A model generated the notes under the pieces. That model searched no databases. It had not been told where the DNA came from and saw nothing but the letters and a program-made list of their open reading frames with translations. This document shows, in pieces, positions 50,215 to 58,437 of a stretch of DNA of 64,000 bases. A program made the translations under genes and the position numbers. Source of the DNA: Modestobacter sp. DSM 44400 (lineage in GTDB: Bacteria; Actinomycetota; Actinomycetes; Mycobacteriales; Geodermatophilaceae); NCBI RefSeq assembly GCF_900107175.1, contig NZ_FNOZ01000009.1, positions 62,001 through 126,000 of the forward strand, read 5' to 3'. Each line of letters begins with the position of its first letter. Within the stretch, counting starts at the first letter, position 1.

Positions 50215-51303
50215 TCAGGTGGCGGTGACGCGCACCCGGGCCCAGGAGTTGTTGACGTAGCCCTTGGGATTCCAGAGGTCTTCCGGTTGCTGCGGTTGCA
50301 GCGCGCCGGTTGGGTCCCACGCCCGGGCGGTCAGTTCGGTGGTCCCCGGCGGCAGGTCGACGTCGATGCGCCAGTGTTGCCACGTCCATGGCCCGTCTGG
50401 CGCGTCGACCCGGGCCTGCACCCAGGTGACCCCCCGGTCGGCCGAGACGTCGACCCGCTCGACGGTGCGGTCCTCGCCGGCGTAGGCGTACCCGGTCACG
50501 GTGACCGGTCCGGCCGGCCGGGTCTGCCCGTCCCCGGGGGCGAGGATCTCGCAGTTGAGGGCCACCGGGCCCAGCGACGGCCCGGCGGCGGCGTCGGCCG
50601 TCCCCGGGTCCGCGGCGGGGGGCAGCAGCCGGTACGCGGTGGCCTGGAAGTGGCCGGGAAAGGATTCCGCGGACGCAGTGACGTGCTGCAGCCACTTCAC
50701 GCTGCGCGCCCCGATCCAGCCGGGCACCACGAGCCGTACGGGCGCACCGTGCACGGGGGTCAGTGCCCGGCCGTTCATGGCCCAGGCCAGCAGCACCTCC
50801 GGCGAGGTCGCCTTGCCGACCGGCACCGAGGCGCCGTAGGCCTCGGGCGGGTCAGGGATGTGCGAGACGTCGGGAGCCTGGAAGCACACGTGCTGTGCCT
50901 CTTCCAGCAGACCCGCGGCGTCCAGCACGTCGCCCAGTGCGACCCCGGTCCAGGTGGCGGTGGATGTGGCCCCGCCCTGCCAGGGGTCCTCTCCGGGGAT
51001 GTCCCGCACAGCGATCAGTCCCGCACGCCGGTTGCCGGCGCACTGCAGGGTCACCGGCAGCGTCCGCTCGACGAACCGGGCCTGCAGGTCGGCCAGTGAC
51101 AGCTCCACCGGGTGCTCGACCAGGCCGTCCACCCGCAACCGCCACGACGTGGGGTCCAGATCGGGGACGGGGCCGTGGTTGCGGGAGTAGAACGTGTCGA
51201 CCGCGGTGACGGGATGCCCGGCCAGGGCCGACACCGGGGGTTCGGCGTTGTAGGGGTCCTGCTCGTGCACCAGCATGTCCTCGCGCTTGTCCCACGAGCT
51301 CAC
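50215..51303 (-). CDS. Sulfite oxidase-like molybdopterin oxidoreductase
   Basis: This 362-residue protein has the sulfite-oxidase molybdopterin domain: FYSRNHGPVPDLDPTSWRLR, and TLPVTLQCAGNRRAGL with the Cys that binds molybdenum, then VHGAPVRLVVPGWIGARSVK. A Mo-co dimerisation domain follows (VTVTGYAYAGEDRTVERVDV, WTWQHWRIDVDLPPG). There is no heme domain and no Tat signal, so it is probably cytoplasmic and uses an unknown acceptor. The GTG at 51303 has a perfect AGGAGGAACC site. It may detoxify sulfite or sulfonate-derived sulfite. It stands alone, next to a broken MBL hydrolase. Confidence 0.9.
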   Translation of the reverse strand: MSSWDKREDMLVHEQDPYNAEPPVSALAGHPVTAVDTFYSRNHGPVPDLDPTSWRLRVDGLVEHPVELSLADLQARFVERTLPVTLQCAGNRRAGLIAVRDIPGEDPWQGGATSTATWTGVALGDVLDAAGLLEEAQHVCFQAPDVSHIPDPPEAYGASVPVGKATSPEVLLAWAMNGRALTPVHGAPVRLVVPGWIGARSVKWLQHVTASAESFPGHFQATAYRLLPPAADPGTADAAAGPSLGPVALNCEILAPGDGQTRPAGPVTVTGYAYAGEDRTVERVDVSADRGVTWVQARVDAPDGPWTWQHWRIDVDLPPGTTELTARAWDPTGALQPQQPEDLWNPKGYVNNSWARVRVTAT

Positions 51304-51329
51304 GGTTCCTCCTGAGATGGTGCCGGGAA

Positions 51330-52174
51330 TCAGCACCGGACGGTCATCAGATCGCCCGCCCAGTACACCGGGCCGTCGTACTCGCTGCGGATGAGTCGCT
51401 CCGCGGCCGCCTGCTCGTCCTCCAGCTCCGGCATCACGTGCGTGAGGAGCAGCGCCCGGGCCCCTGCCGCAGCCGCCGTCCGGCCGACCTCGCTGGGGGT
51501 GGCGTGCAGATCCCCGTGCGGGACGTCGCGCTCGGGCAGCGCCATGTCGTGCACCAGCAGGTCGGCCCCGCGGGCGAGCCCGGCCAGCGGCGGGTGATGA
51601 CTTTGGACGTCGCCGCCGACCACGACGGCCCGGTCAGCGGCCTCGATCCGGTAGGCGACCGCAGGCATCATGCCGTGCGGCACCGCGACGGCCGAGACGG
51701 TGAACCCGGGACCAGCCAGGACCCTCGTGACAGAGGAGTCCTGGGGGTCACTGGGCACGTCGGTCGGTGCGAGCGCGAAGTCGGGGAACGTGTGCAGGTA
51801 GCTCAGGCACCCTGCGGTCCGAAGAGCAGGTCGCAGAACCGCGCGCAGCCCGGGTGCTGCTCCCGCCCCGCCGGGCCGGCGACCGCCAGCGGCCATTCCC
51901 GCTCGGCCATCGCCATGGCGAAGACCACCGGGGCCAGCCCGCCGCTGTGGTCGATGTGGGTGTGGGTGAGCAGGACCGCCTCCAGCGACGTGACGTCGAC
52001 CCCGGCGCGGCCCAGCCGCTCGAAGGTCCCCCCGCCCGCGTCGACCAGCACCTTCGCCTGCCCGTCCAGCCGGACCACCAGGCCGGAGGAGGCGCGGTCC
52101 GGGTTGACGAACGGGCCACCGCTGCCGAGCACGGTCACCGACATCCCCCGGTCGGTCGGCGCCTCGATCCCCAT
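51330..52174 (-). pseudogene. MBL-fold metallo-hydrolase with a single-base frameshift
   Basis: The N-terminal half, from the ATG at 52174, reads MGIEAPTDRGMSVTVLGSGG and holds the metal motif LLTHTHIDHSGGLAPVV. It ends at TGA (51805-51803) after LLFGPQGA. The C-terminal half continues in another frame from SYLHTFPDFALAPTD through VVVGGDVQSHHPPLAGLARG, DLLVHDMALPERDVPHGDLH and LLLTHVMPELEDEQAAAERL. Adding one G at the TGA (giving Trp: AWSYLH) rejoins them into 281 residues. The protein resembles ribonuclease Z/arylsulfatase-type MBL hydrolases. All metal ligands are otherwise intact, so this is a very young lesion or a base-calling error. Confidence 0.82.
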
Positions 52175-52203
52175 CGCCCCGACCTGCCCTGTCCCCGTCC
52201 CGG

Positions 52204-52971
52204 TCAAACGGCCAGGGCGGCGTCCGGGTCGACACCCCGCGCGCGCAGGGCCGCTTCGATCGCCTCGCAGACGGTGCGGACCACCGCCACGCGCGCCCAG
52301 CGCTTGTCGTCGGCTGCAACGATGTGCCAGGGCGCCGCCGGTACGTCGGTGCGCTCGATCATCTCCTCGACGGCGGCCTCGTAGTCCGCCCGTCTCTCCC
52401 GGTTGCGCCAGTCCTCGTCGGTGAGCTTCCAGGCGCGGTACGGATCGGCCTGGCGGGACTCGAACCGGCGCAGCTGCTCCTGCGGTGACAGGTGCATCCA
52501 GAACTTGACCAGGACCGTCCCCTCCGCGGCGAGGGTGGCCTCGAGGTCGGCGATCTCGCCGTACGCCCGCTGCCAGGCCTCCTCCGGAGCGAAGCCCTCC
52601 ACCCGCTCGACCAGCACCCGGCCGTACCAGGTGCGGTCCAGCACGGCCATGCCGCCCCAGCCGGGCAGCACCGGCCAGAACCGCCACAGGAAGTGGTGCC
52701 GCTTCTCGTCGAAGGTGGGGGCGGCGAACTGCGCTACCCGCACGTGCCGGGGGTCGAGGTGGTCGACGAGCCGCTTGATCGCACCGCCCTTGCCCGAGGC
52801 GTCCCAGCCCTCGAACAGCACGCACAGCGGCGGCCCGATCGTTCCCGGCCCGAGCTGGCCGCCGAGCAGCAGGCGCAGGCCGACCAGCCGCTCCTGGGCG
52901 GCGGCGAGCTGCGCCTTGGCCTCGGGCTTCTTCAGCCGCAGGGTCAGGTCCACGTCGTCCAGCCGGCTCAT
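52204..52971 (-). CDS. Polyphosphate kinase 2 family protein
   Basis: This 255-residue PPK2 enzyme transfers phosphate between polyphosphate and a nucleotide. Walker A lies in FEGWDASGKGGAIKRLVDHL, the lid with DRTWYGRVLVERVEGFAPEE, and Walker B-type motif in VLVKFWMHLSPQEQLRRF. The latter half has DPYRAWKLTDEDWRNRERRA. ATG 52971 is preferred over 53025 because it agrees with the family's N-terminus. Typical size for the single-domain class. It lies between the MBL gene and a divergently transcribed epimerase gene. The nucleotide preference cannot be decided from sequence. Confidence 0.92.
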   Translation of the reverse strand: MSRLDDVDLTLRLKKPEAKAQLAAAQERLVGLRLLLGGQLGPGTIGPPLCVLFEGWDASGKGGAIKRLVDHLDPRHVRVAQFAAPTFDEKRHHFLWRFWPVLPGWGGMAVLDRTWYGRVLVERVEGFAPEEAWQRAYGEIADLEATLAAEGTVLVKFWMHLSPQEQLRRFESRQADPYRAWKLTDEDWRNRERRADYEAAVEEMIERTDVPAAPWHIVAADDKRWARVAVVRTVCEAIEAALRARGVDPDAALAV

Positions 52972-53070
52972 GGCTGCACCCTGCCAGGAATGGGGAGCAC
53001 CCGCGGCCCGGTGTGCGGGCAGCACAGGCCTGGGTCAGGCTGGCCCGGACAGCGACGGCAGGGGGCTCAC

Positions 53071-53931
53071 ATGGCACGGGTGGCGGTCACCGGCAGCAGC
53101 GGCAAGCTCGGGAGGGCGGTGGTGCCCCACCTGGTCGAGCACGGCTGGGACGTCGTGGCCCTGGACCGGGTCGCCGGCCTGCGGGACGACGTCGTCTCCT
53201 CCACGGTCGACCTCACCGACTTCGGGCAGGCCGTCGAGGCGCTGAGCGGCATCGACGACCGTCACGACGGCGTCGACGCCCTGGTGCACCTGGCCGCAGT
53301 CCCGGCGCCCGGCCTGCTGCCCAACGCGGCGACCTTCGCCAACAACATGACCACCTCGTACAACGTCCACAGCGCCGCGCTGCGGGCCGGCGTCCGGAAG
53401 ATCGTCTGGGCTTCCAGCGAGACCGTGCTGGGGCTGCCCTTCGACGAGCCGCCGCCCTACGTGCCGGTCGACGAGGAGTACGCGCCGCGGCCCACGACGA
53501 CGTACTCGCTGGTCAAGACCCTCGAGGAGGAGCTGGCCCGACAGCTGTGCCGGTGGCATCCGGACCTGTCGATGACCGGGCTCCGGTTCAGCAACGTCAT
53601 GTACCCCGAGGACTACGCCGCCTTTCCGTCCTTCGACGCCGACCCCTCGCTGCGCCGGTGGAACCTGTGGGGCTACATGGACGCCCGCGACGGCGCGCAG
53701 GCGGTCCGGCGTGCCCTCGAGCACGACGTCCCGGGGGCGGACGTCTTCATCGTCGCCAACGCCGACACGGTGATGTCCCGGCCGAACGAGGAGCTGCTGG
53801 CGGCGGAATTCGCCGGCGTCCCGCTCGCGCGCCCGATCGGGTCACACGAGACGCTGCTGTCGATCGACAAGGCGCGCCGGGTGCTCGGCTACGAACCGAC
53901 GCACTCCTGGCGGGACGAGACCGGCTCGTAG
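53071..53931 (+). CDS. NAD-dependent epimerase/dehydratase family protein (extended SDR)
   Basis: This 286-residue extended short-chain dehydrogenase starts MARVAVTGSSGKLGRAVVPH, with the TGxxGxxG turn, followed by VDALVHLAAVPAPG, IVWASSETVLGLPFDEPPPY as the catalytic Ser strand, and the YxxxK in TTYSLVKTLEEELARQLC. The sugar-type downstream motif GLRFSNVMYP is present. It resembles nucleotide-sugar epimerases and uronate dehydrogenase-like proteins. It stands alone on the plus strand. The C-terminus SIDKARRVLGYEPTHSWRDE is typical. Substrate not identifiable. Confidence 0.87.
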   Translation: MARVAVTGSSGKLGRAVVPHLVEHGWDVVALDRVAGLRDDVVSSTVDLTDFGQAVEALSGIDDRHDGVDALVHLAAVPAPGLLPNAATFANNMTTSYNVHSAALRAGVRKIVWASSETVLGLPFDEPPPYVPVDEEYAPRPTTTYSLVKTLEEELARQLCRWHPDLSMTGLRFSNVMYPEDYAAFPSFDADPSLRRWNLWGYMDARDGAQAVRRALEHDVPGADVFIVANADTVMSRPNEELLAAEFAGVPLARPIGSHETLLSIDKARRVLGYEPTHSWRDETGS

Positions 53932-53952
53932 GGTTCGGCTCGCGGCCCGCGG

Positions 53953-55419
53953 TCATGCCTCCGTCGGCTCACCGCCCCGTCCGGCCACCCTGAGCCCGTA
54001 CTGGGCGATCTTGCGGTAGAGCGTCGCCCGGGACAGTCCGAGCTCGGTGGCCGCTTGCAACACCGTGGTGCCCGGGTGGGTCAGGCAGCGCAGGATCTCG
54101 TCCCGCTCGAGCTGTTCCAACCGCGTCAGCGACCGCGAGCCGGAGCTCAGCACCGCCGGCCGAAGGTGGCCCACGTCGGTGCGCGCGACGGCCTCCCGGA
54201 CGACGGAGCGCAGCTCGCGGACGTTCTCCGGCCAGGCGTACCCCGCCAGGGCCCGGACGGCGCGGGGCGTGAACTGCACGTCGCGGTGCCGCAGCTCCCG
54301 GGCGAAGGAGCGGGCCAGCGGCTCGACGTCCTCGGGGCGGTGCCGCAGCGCCGGGACCTCGACGACGGCGTCCACCACCGCCGCGAGCGGTTCGGGCACC
54401 GCCGCGAACGACGGCGCGGTCAGCACCGCCGGGCGGACCACCCCCGGCTGCGCCGCCGAGAGCACCGCGGCCAGGTCGTCGGCGGCCCAGGCCGGGAGGG
54501 CGTCGGCGCCGGAGACGACCACGCAGGTGTCCCGGGCGCTCAGCTCCGGGGCCCACAGGGCCAGCCAGGAGTCCACGTCGACAGCGGCCGGTGGCCGGGC
54601 GACGAGCACCCGCTCACGCCGGCGGCCGCCGTGCCGGGCCAGCGTGGCCACCGCCGCCTTGCCCGCCCCCGGCTCCCCCACCACGGCGAGCAACCGGCCG
54701 GCCGTGACCGCCTGCCGGGCCGCCGCCACGGCGTCCCGCCAGGCCCGGGAGGGACACGGGTCGGCACCGGGCAGCCGGTCGGCGAAGACGTGGAACACCT
54801 CGCCGCGGGGCATCGGCCGCACCGGGTGACCACCGGCCCGCACGTGCATCAGGGCGCTGGTGTTGCCGGCGGCGGACTGGGCCAGGGCCAGCAGCAGGTC
54901 CGAGGAGGCGTCGGACCAGGTGGTCATGTTGATGCTGCCCACCAGGCTCCCGGTGCGCGAGTCGAGGACCGGGACGGCTGCGCAGGTGTACCGGCGCAGC
55001 GGTGCCACGAAGTGCTCTCCGGCGCGGACCAGCGAGGGCACCCGGTCGGCCAGGGCGAGCGCGAGCCCGTTGGTGCCGGCGGTCCGCTCGCCGAAGTAGA
55101 AGCCCGGGGCGAGGTGCACCCGGTCCAGCGAGCGGTTGATGTCCGAGTCGCCGGACCAGCGGGCCAGCACGAGGCCCTCCGCGTCGGTGATCATGAGCCC
55201 GACGGGCTCGTTCACCAGGGTTCCGTGCAGGTGTTCCAGCACCTCGGCGCCGCACTCGTAGAACAGCGAGTCCGTGGGGACCGCGTCGGTGAAGACCGCC
55301 TCGACCGCTTCCGGGGACACCCCGTAACGCTGGCTGCGCACCCAGGACGCCTGCACCCGCGGCCGGGCAACGCCGCCATGGCGGCCGGTTCCAGCCAGTT
55401 GAGCAGGGCCGTCGGGCAC
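53953..55419 (-). CDS. GAF/Fis-type activator, MimR/AcoR-like
   Basis: This 488-residue regulator has an N-terminal SWxRSQxYGVSPE-type start, a GAF sensor domain at ~60-190 (VGLMITDAEGLVLARWSGDS, FGERTAGTNGLALALADRVP), a degenerate AAA domain (LAVVGEPGAGKAAVATLARH) and a Fis-type HTH (TVLQAATELGLSRATLYRKI). The AAA domain has no GAFTGA motif, so it should act with a sigma70-type factor rather than sigma54. It is divergent from the amidohydrolase/MIP18/ADH operon, the same arrangement as mimR beside mimABCD in mycobacteria. A perfect TGTCTC-N5-GAGACA operator lies between them. Confidence 0.87.
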   Translation of the reverse strand: MPDGPAQLAGTGRHGGVARPRVQASWVRSQRYGVSPEAVEAVFTDAVPTDSLFYECGAEVLEHLHGTLVNEPVGLMITDAEGLVLARWSGDSDINRSLDRVHLAPGFYFGERTAGTNGLALALADRVPSLVRAGEHFVAPLRRYTCAAVPVLDSRTGSLVGSINMTTWSDASSDLLLALAQSAAGNTSALMHVRAGGHPVRPMPRGEVFHVFADRLPGADPCPSRAWRDAVAAARQAVTAGRLLAVVGEPGAGKAAVATLARHGGRRRERVLVARPPAAVDVDSWLALWAPELSARDTCVVVSGADALPAWAADDLAAVLSAAQPGVVRPAVLTAPSFAAVPEPLAAVVDAVVEVPALRHRPEDVEPLARSFARELRHRDVQFTPRAVRALAGYAWPENVRELRSVVREAVARTDVGHLRPAVLSSGSRSLTRLEQLERDEILRCLTHPGTTVLQAATELGLSRATLYRKIAQYGLRVAGRGGEPTEA

Positions 55420-55460
55420 GGGGACCTCCGAACGCCTCGTTGCGTCCTGCCGACTGTAGG

Positions 55461-55477
55461 TGTCTCAAAATGAGACA
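55461..55477. promoter_or_regulatory. Perfect inverted repeat, probable MimR-type operator
   Basis: tgtctcaaaatgagaca is a perfect 6-5-6 inverted repeat located 42 bases from the regulator start and about 30 bases before a possible -10 (TAGCGT, 55509-55514) of the amidohydrolase operon. That puts it just upstream of the -35 region, a usual position for an activator. It may also autoregulate the regulator. Confidence 0.7.
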
Positions 55478-55568
55478 GCACACCCCGTCCACCGGCGCCG
55501 CGTGGGCCTAGCGTGACGATTGTGTGATCCAGCTCGCACCCGACGAGCCGGCCGGTCGAGGAGGAACC

Positions 55569-56612
55569 GTGTACAGCAAGGACGGCGAGAACTACTTCAT
55601 CGTGGACGCCCACGTCGCACTCTGGGACGCCCGCCCGGAGAACCAGCTCAACGTGCACGGCAAGCAGTTCATCGACTGCTTCTACGACTACCACCGCAAC
55701 CTCAGCCCGGAGTCCGAAGTCTGGCCCTACGAGGAGTACCTCTACCAGGGCGGCGAGCGGCTGATGAAGGACCTGTTCACCGACGGCTACGTCGACCACG
55801 CGATCTTCCAGCCCGCCCGCCTCGCCGAGTTCTACGCGAAGGGCTTCGGGCAGACCGAGGAGGCGTTCGCGCTCAGCCAGGCGAACCCGGACAAGCTGAC
55901 CTACAACCACTGGTTCGACCCCCGGGACGGCGAGCGCGGGCTGGACCAGCTGCGTGCCGACGCCGAGCGCTTCGGCCTCACGGGCGTGAAGCTCTACACC
56001 GCCGACTGGCACGGCGACTCCCGCGGCTGGAAGCTCAACGACCCGACGGCCTACCGGTACTTCGAGGTCTGCCGGGAGCTGGGCATCCGGAACATCCACG
56101 TGCACAAGGGCCCGACCATCCGCCCGCTGGACCGGGACGCCTTCGACGTCGCCGACGTCGACCACGTGGCCACCGACTTCACCGACCTGAACTTCATCGT
56201 CGAGCATTGCGGGCTGCCCCGGCTCGAGGACTTCTGCTGGATCGCCACCCAGGAGCCCAACGTCTACGCCGGTCTGGCGGTGGCGATCCCGTTCATCCAC
56301 ACCCGGCCGCGCTACTTCGCCCAGATCATGGGTGAGCTTCTGTACTGGCTCGGTGAGGACCGGATCTTCTTCTCCAGCGACTACGCGCTGTGGACGCCGA
56401 AGTGGCTCATCGAGAGCTTCGTGGACTTCCAGATCCCCGAGGACATGAGCGAGTACGGCCCGCTCACCACGGCGCAGAAGAAGAAGGTGCTCGGGCTCAA
56501 CGCCGCCAAGATGTACGACATCCCGGTGCCGGCCGAGCTGCAGCTGCCCGACGCCGACGAGACCGCGACCGGGCCACGGCAGCCCGAGAGCGCCGACCTG
56601 GCGATGGCCTGA
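55569..56612 (+). CDS. Amidohydrolase-2 family protein of the propane/acetone monooxygenase accessory set
   Basis: This 347-residue TIM-barrel amidohydrolase starts at a GTG right after GAGGAGGAACC. Features: ENYFIVDAHVALWDARPENQ, GFGQTEEAFALSQANPDKLT, GLTGVKLYTADWHGDSRGWK, IHVHKGPTIRPLDRDAFDVA and DRIFFSSDYALWTPKWLIES. It matches the protein encoded between the monooxygenase genes and the ADH in mim/prm clusters; its role there is unsettled but has been linked to activity of the diiron oxygenase or to intermediate processing. The monooxygenase genes usually found directly upstream are absent here. It is coupled to the MIP18-like gene (TGATG overlap). Confidence 0.88.
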   Translation: MYSKDGENYFIVDAHVALWDARPENQLNVHGKQFIDCFYDYHRNLSPESEVWPYEEYLYQGGERLMKDLFTDGYVDHAIFQPARLAEFYAKGFGQTEEAFALSQANPDKLTYNHWFDPRDGERGLDQLRADAERFGLTGVKLYTADWHGDSRGWKLNDPTAYRYFEVCRELGIRNIHVHKGPTIRPLDRDAFDVADVDHVATDFTDLNFIVEHCGLPRLEDFCWIATQEPNVYAGLAVAIPFIHTRPRYFAQIMGELLYWLGEDRIFFSSDYALWTPKWLIESFVDFQIPEDMSEYGPLTTAQKKKVLGLNAAKMYDIPVPAELQLPDADETATGPRQPESADLAMA

Positions 56613-57376
56613 TGACGGCGGTCCTGACGGCGGTGACCGAGGACGACGTCCGCACCGCGCTGGGTTCCGTCGTCGACCCGGAGCTGGACGAGCCGATCAC
56701 CGACCTGGGCTTCGTCCGCTCGGTCGCCGTCGACGGCGGGACGGTGGAGGTGCACCTCCGGTTGCCGACGTCGTTCTGCGCGCCGAACTTCGCCTGGCTG
56801 ATGGTCTCCGACGCCCGGGACGCCGTCGCGGGCGTGCCCGGGGTCGGACGGGTGGTGCTCGAGCTGGACGACCACTCCGACTCCGACCTGATCAACGCGG
56901 GGCTGGCCGCTGACGCCGGCTACCGGGGCACGTTCGGGCACGAGGCCGAGGAGAGCCTGGACGAGCTCCGGGCGACCTTCCAGCGCAAGGCCCACACCGC
57001 GGCGATGGAGCGGGCGCTCACCGCACTGCTGCGCGCCGAACCGGTCCGGACCGAGGCCGACCTGGGCGAGGTCACGCTGGCCGACCTCCCCGCCGGGCCC
57101 ACCACCGAAGCGCTGCTCCGCCGGCGGGCCACCCTCGGCCTGCCGGTGGACGGGAGGGCGCCGGTCCTGGTCGACGCCGCCGGCCGGCGGCCCGACCGGG
57201 CCGAGGTGCCGCTGGCGGTGCGTAAGGCCCGGTCGGTCCGCATCTCGATCGACGGCAACGCGCACTTCTGCCGCGGGCTGCTCGCCACCCGCTACCCCGG
57301 CGCGGAGGACGACCAGTTCCCTCGCGCCGACGACCGTCCCCTCCTCCCCGTCCTGGTCCAGGAAGTGAGCTCATGA
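56612..57376 (+). CDS. MIP18/DUF59 iron-sulfur assembly-type protein
   Basis: This 254-residue protein has an N-terminal MIP18 domain at ~10-100: VRTALGSVVDPELDEPITDL, GFVRSVAVDGGTVEVHLRLP and TSFCAPNFAWLMVSDARDAV with one conserved Cys. A helical C-terminal half follows (DADSDLIN-like segment DDHSDSDLINAGLAADAGYR). MIP18-like proteins assist Fe-S or metal insertion. The long C-terminal extension is the form found in mim/prm clusters beside the amidohydrolase. Its start overlaps the previous stop by one base and its stop overlaps the ADH start by 4 bp, so the trio is tightly coupled. Confidence 0.85.
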   Translation: MTAVLTAVTEDDVRTALGSVVDPELDEPITDLGFVRSVAVDGGTVEVHLRLPTSFCAPNFAWLMVSDARDAVAGVPGVGRVVLELDDHSDSDLINAGLAADAGYRGTFGHEAEESLDELRATFQRKAHTAAMERALTALLRAEPVRTEADLGEVTLADLPAGPTTEALLRRRATLGLPVDGRAPVLVDAAGRRPDRAEVPLAVRKARSVRISIDGNAHFCRGLLATRYPGAEDDQFPRADDRPLLPVLVQEVSS

Positions 57377-58398
57377 AGGCCGTCCGAGTCACCGGTTACC
57401 ACCAGCAGCTGCAGATGGACGACGTCCCGGTCCCCGAGGCGACCGGTCCGCACGACGTCGTCGTGAAGATCGGTGGCGCCGGGGTGTGCCGCACCGACCT
57501 GCACATCCTCGAGGGGCAGTGGGCGGAGAAGTCGCAGGTCGCGCTGCCCTACACGATCGGCCACGAGAACGCCGGGTGGGTGCACGAGGTCGGCTCGGCG
57601 GTGACCAACGTGGCGGTCGGTGACAAGGTGATCCTGCACCCGCTGGTCACCTGCGGGCTCTGCCGCGCCTGCCGGGCCGGGGACGACGTGCACTGCGAGA
57701 ACTCGCAGTTTCCCGGCATCGACAGCGACGGCGGGTACGCCGAGTACCTCAAGACCTCAGCGCGCAGCTGCGTGAAGATCGACGACTCCCTGGAGCCCGC
57801 CGACGTCGCTGCGCTGGCCGACGCCGGCCTCACCGCTTACCACGCGGCGGCGAAGGCAGCCAGGCGGCTGCGCGCCGGGGACCGGTGCGTGATCATCGGC
57901 GCCGGCGGCCTGGGACACATCGGAATCCAGGTGATGGACGCCATCTCGCCTGCCGAGCTGATCGTCGTCGACCGCAACCCCGACGCGGTGAAGCTGGCGC
58001 TGTCGATCGGCGCCAGCCACGGGATCGTGGCCGACGGCAGCCAGGTCCAGCAGGTGCTCGACCTGACTGGTGGACACGGCGCCGAGGTCGTCATCGACTT
58101 CGTCGGCGAGGGCGGTTCGACGAAGGAGGGGCTCGCGATGACCCGGCGGGCGGGCGACTACCTGGTCGTCGGCTACGGGGAGAACGTCGACGTACCGACC
58201 ATCGACCTGGTCTCCGCCGAGATCAACATCATCGGCAACCTCGTCGGCAGCTACAACGACCTGGTCGAGCTGATGGCCCTGGCTGCGCAGCACAAGGTCC
58301 GGCTGCACACCGCGAAGTACGCGCTGGACGACTTCCAGTCCGCGATCGACGACCTGGACGCCGGCCGGGTCCGCGGCCGGGCGATCCTGGTGCCCTGA
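57373..58398 (+). CDS. Zinc-dependent alcohol dehydrogenase
   Basis: This 341-residue MDR alcohol dehydrogenase shows the catalytic zinc site in GAGVCRTDLHILEGQW and IGHENAGWVHEVG (GHE motif), the structural zinc cysteines in TCGLCRACRAGDDVHCENS, and the NAD turn CVIIGAGGLGHIGIQVMDAI followed by LIVVDRNPDAVKLALSIGAS (Asp: NAD preference). The same type of ADH ends the mim/prm clusters, where it oxidises the alcohol formed from propane or similar. Here it would oxidise a short-chain alcohol supplied from elsewhere. A strong hairpin terminator follows immediately. Confidence 0.9.
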   Translation: MKAVRVTGYHQQLQMDDVPVPEATGPHDVVVKIGGAGVCRTDLHILEGQWAEKSQVALPYTIGHENAGWVHEVGSAVTNVAVGDKVILHPLVTCGLCRACRAGDDVHCENSQFPGIDSDGGYAEYLKTSARSCVKIDDSLEPADVAALADAGLTAYHAAAKAARRLRAGDRCVIIGAGGLGHIGIQVMDAISPAELIVVDRNPDAVKLALSIGASHGIVADGSQVQQVLDLTGGHGAEVVIDFVGEGGSTKEGLAMTRRAGDYLVVGYGENVDVPTIDLVSAEINIIGNLVGSYNDLVELMALAAQHKVRLHTAKYALDDFQSAIDDLDAGRVRGRAILVP

Positions 58399-58399
58399 G

Positions 58400-58437
58400 G
58401 GGGAGGTGCGGGCCCGCTACGGGGCCCGCACCTCCCC
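58400..58437. terminator. Long hairpin terminator overlapping the mug 3' end
   Basis: ggggaggtgcgggccc (58400-58415) and gggcccgcacctcccc (58422-58437) form a perfect 16-bp stem with a six-base loop. It directly follows the ADH stop and covers the last codons of the convergent mug gene, so both operons probably end here. No U tract is present. Confidence 0.82.

Noticed and set aside
53953-55419. Sigma54-dependent activator
   Set aside because: The AAA domain lacks the GAFTGA loop needed to contact sigma54, and no -24/-12 promoter is visible in the divergent region.
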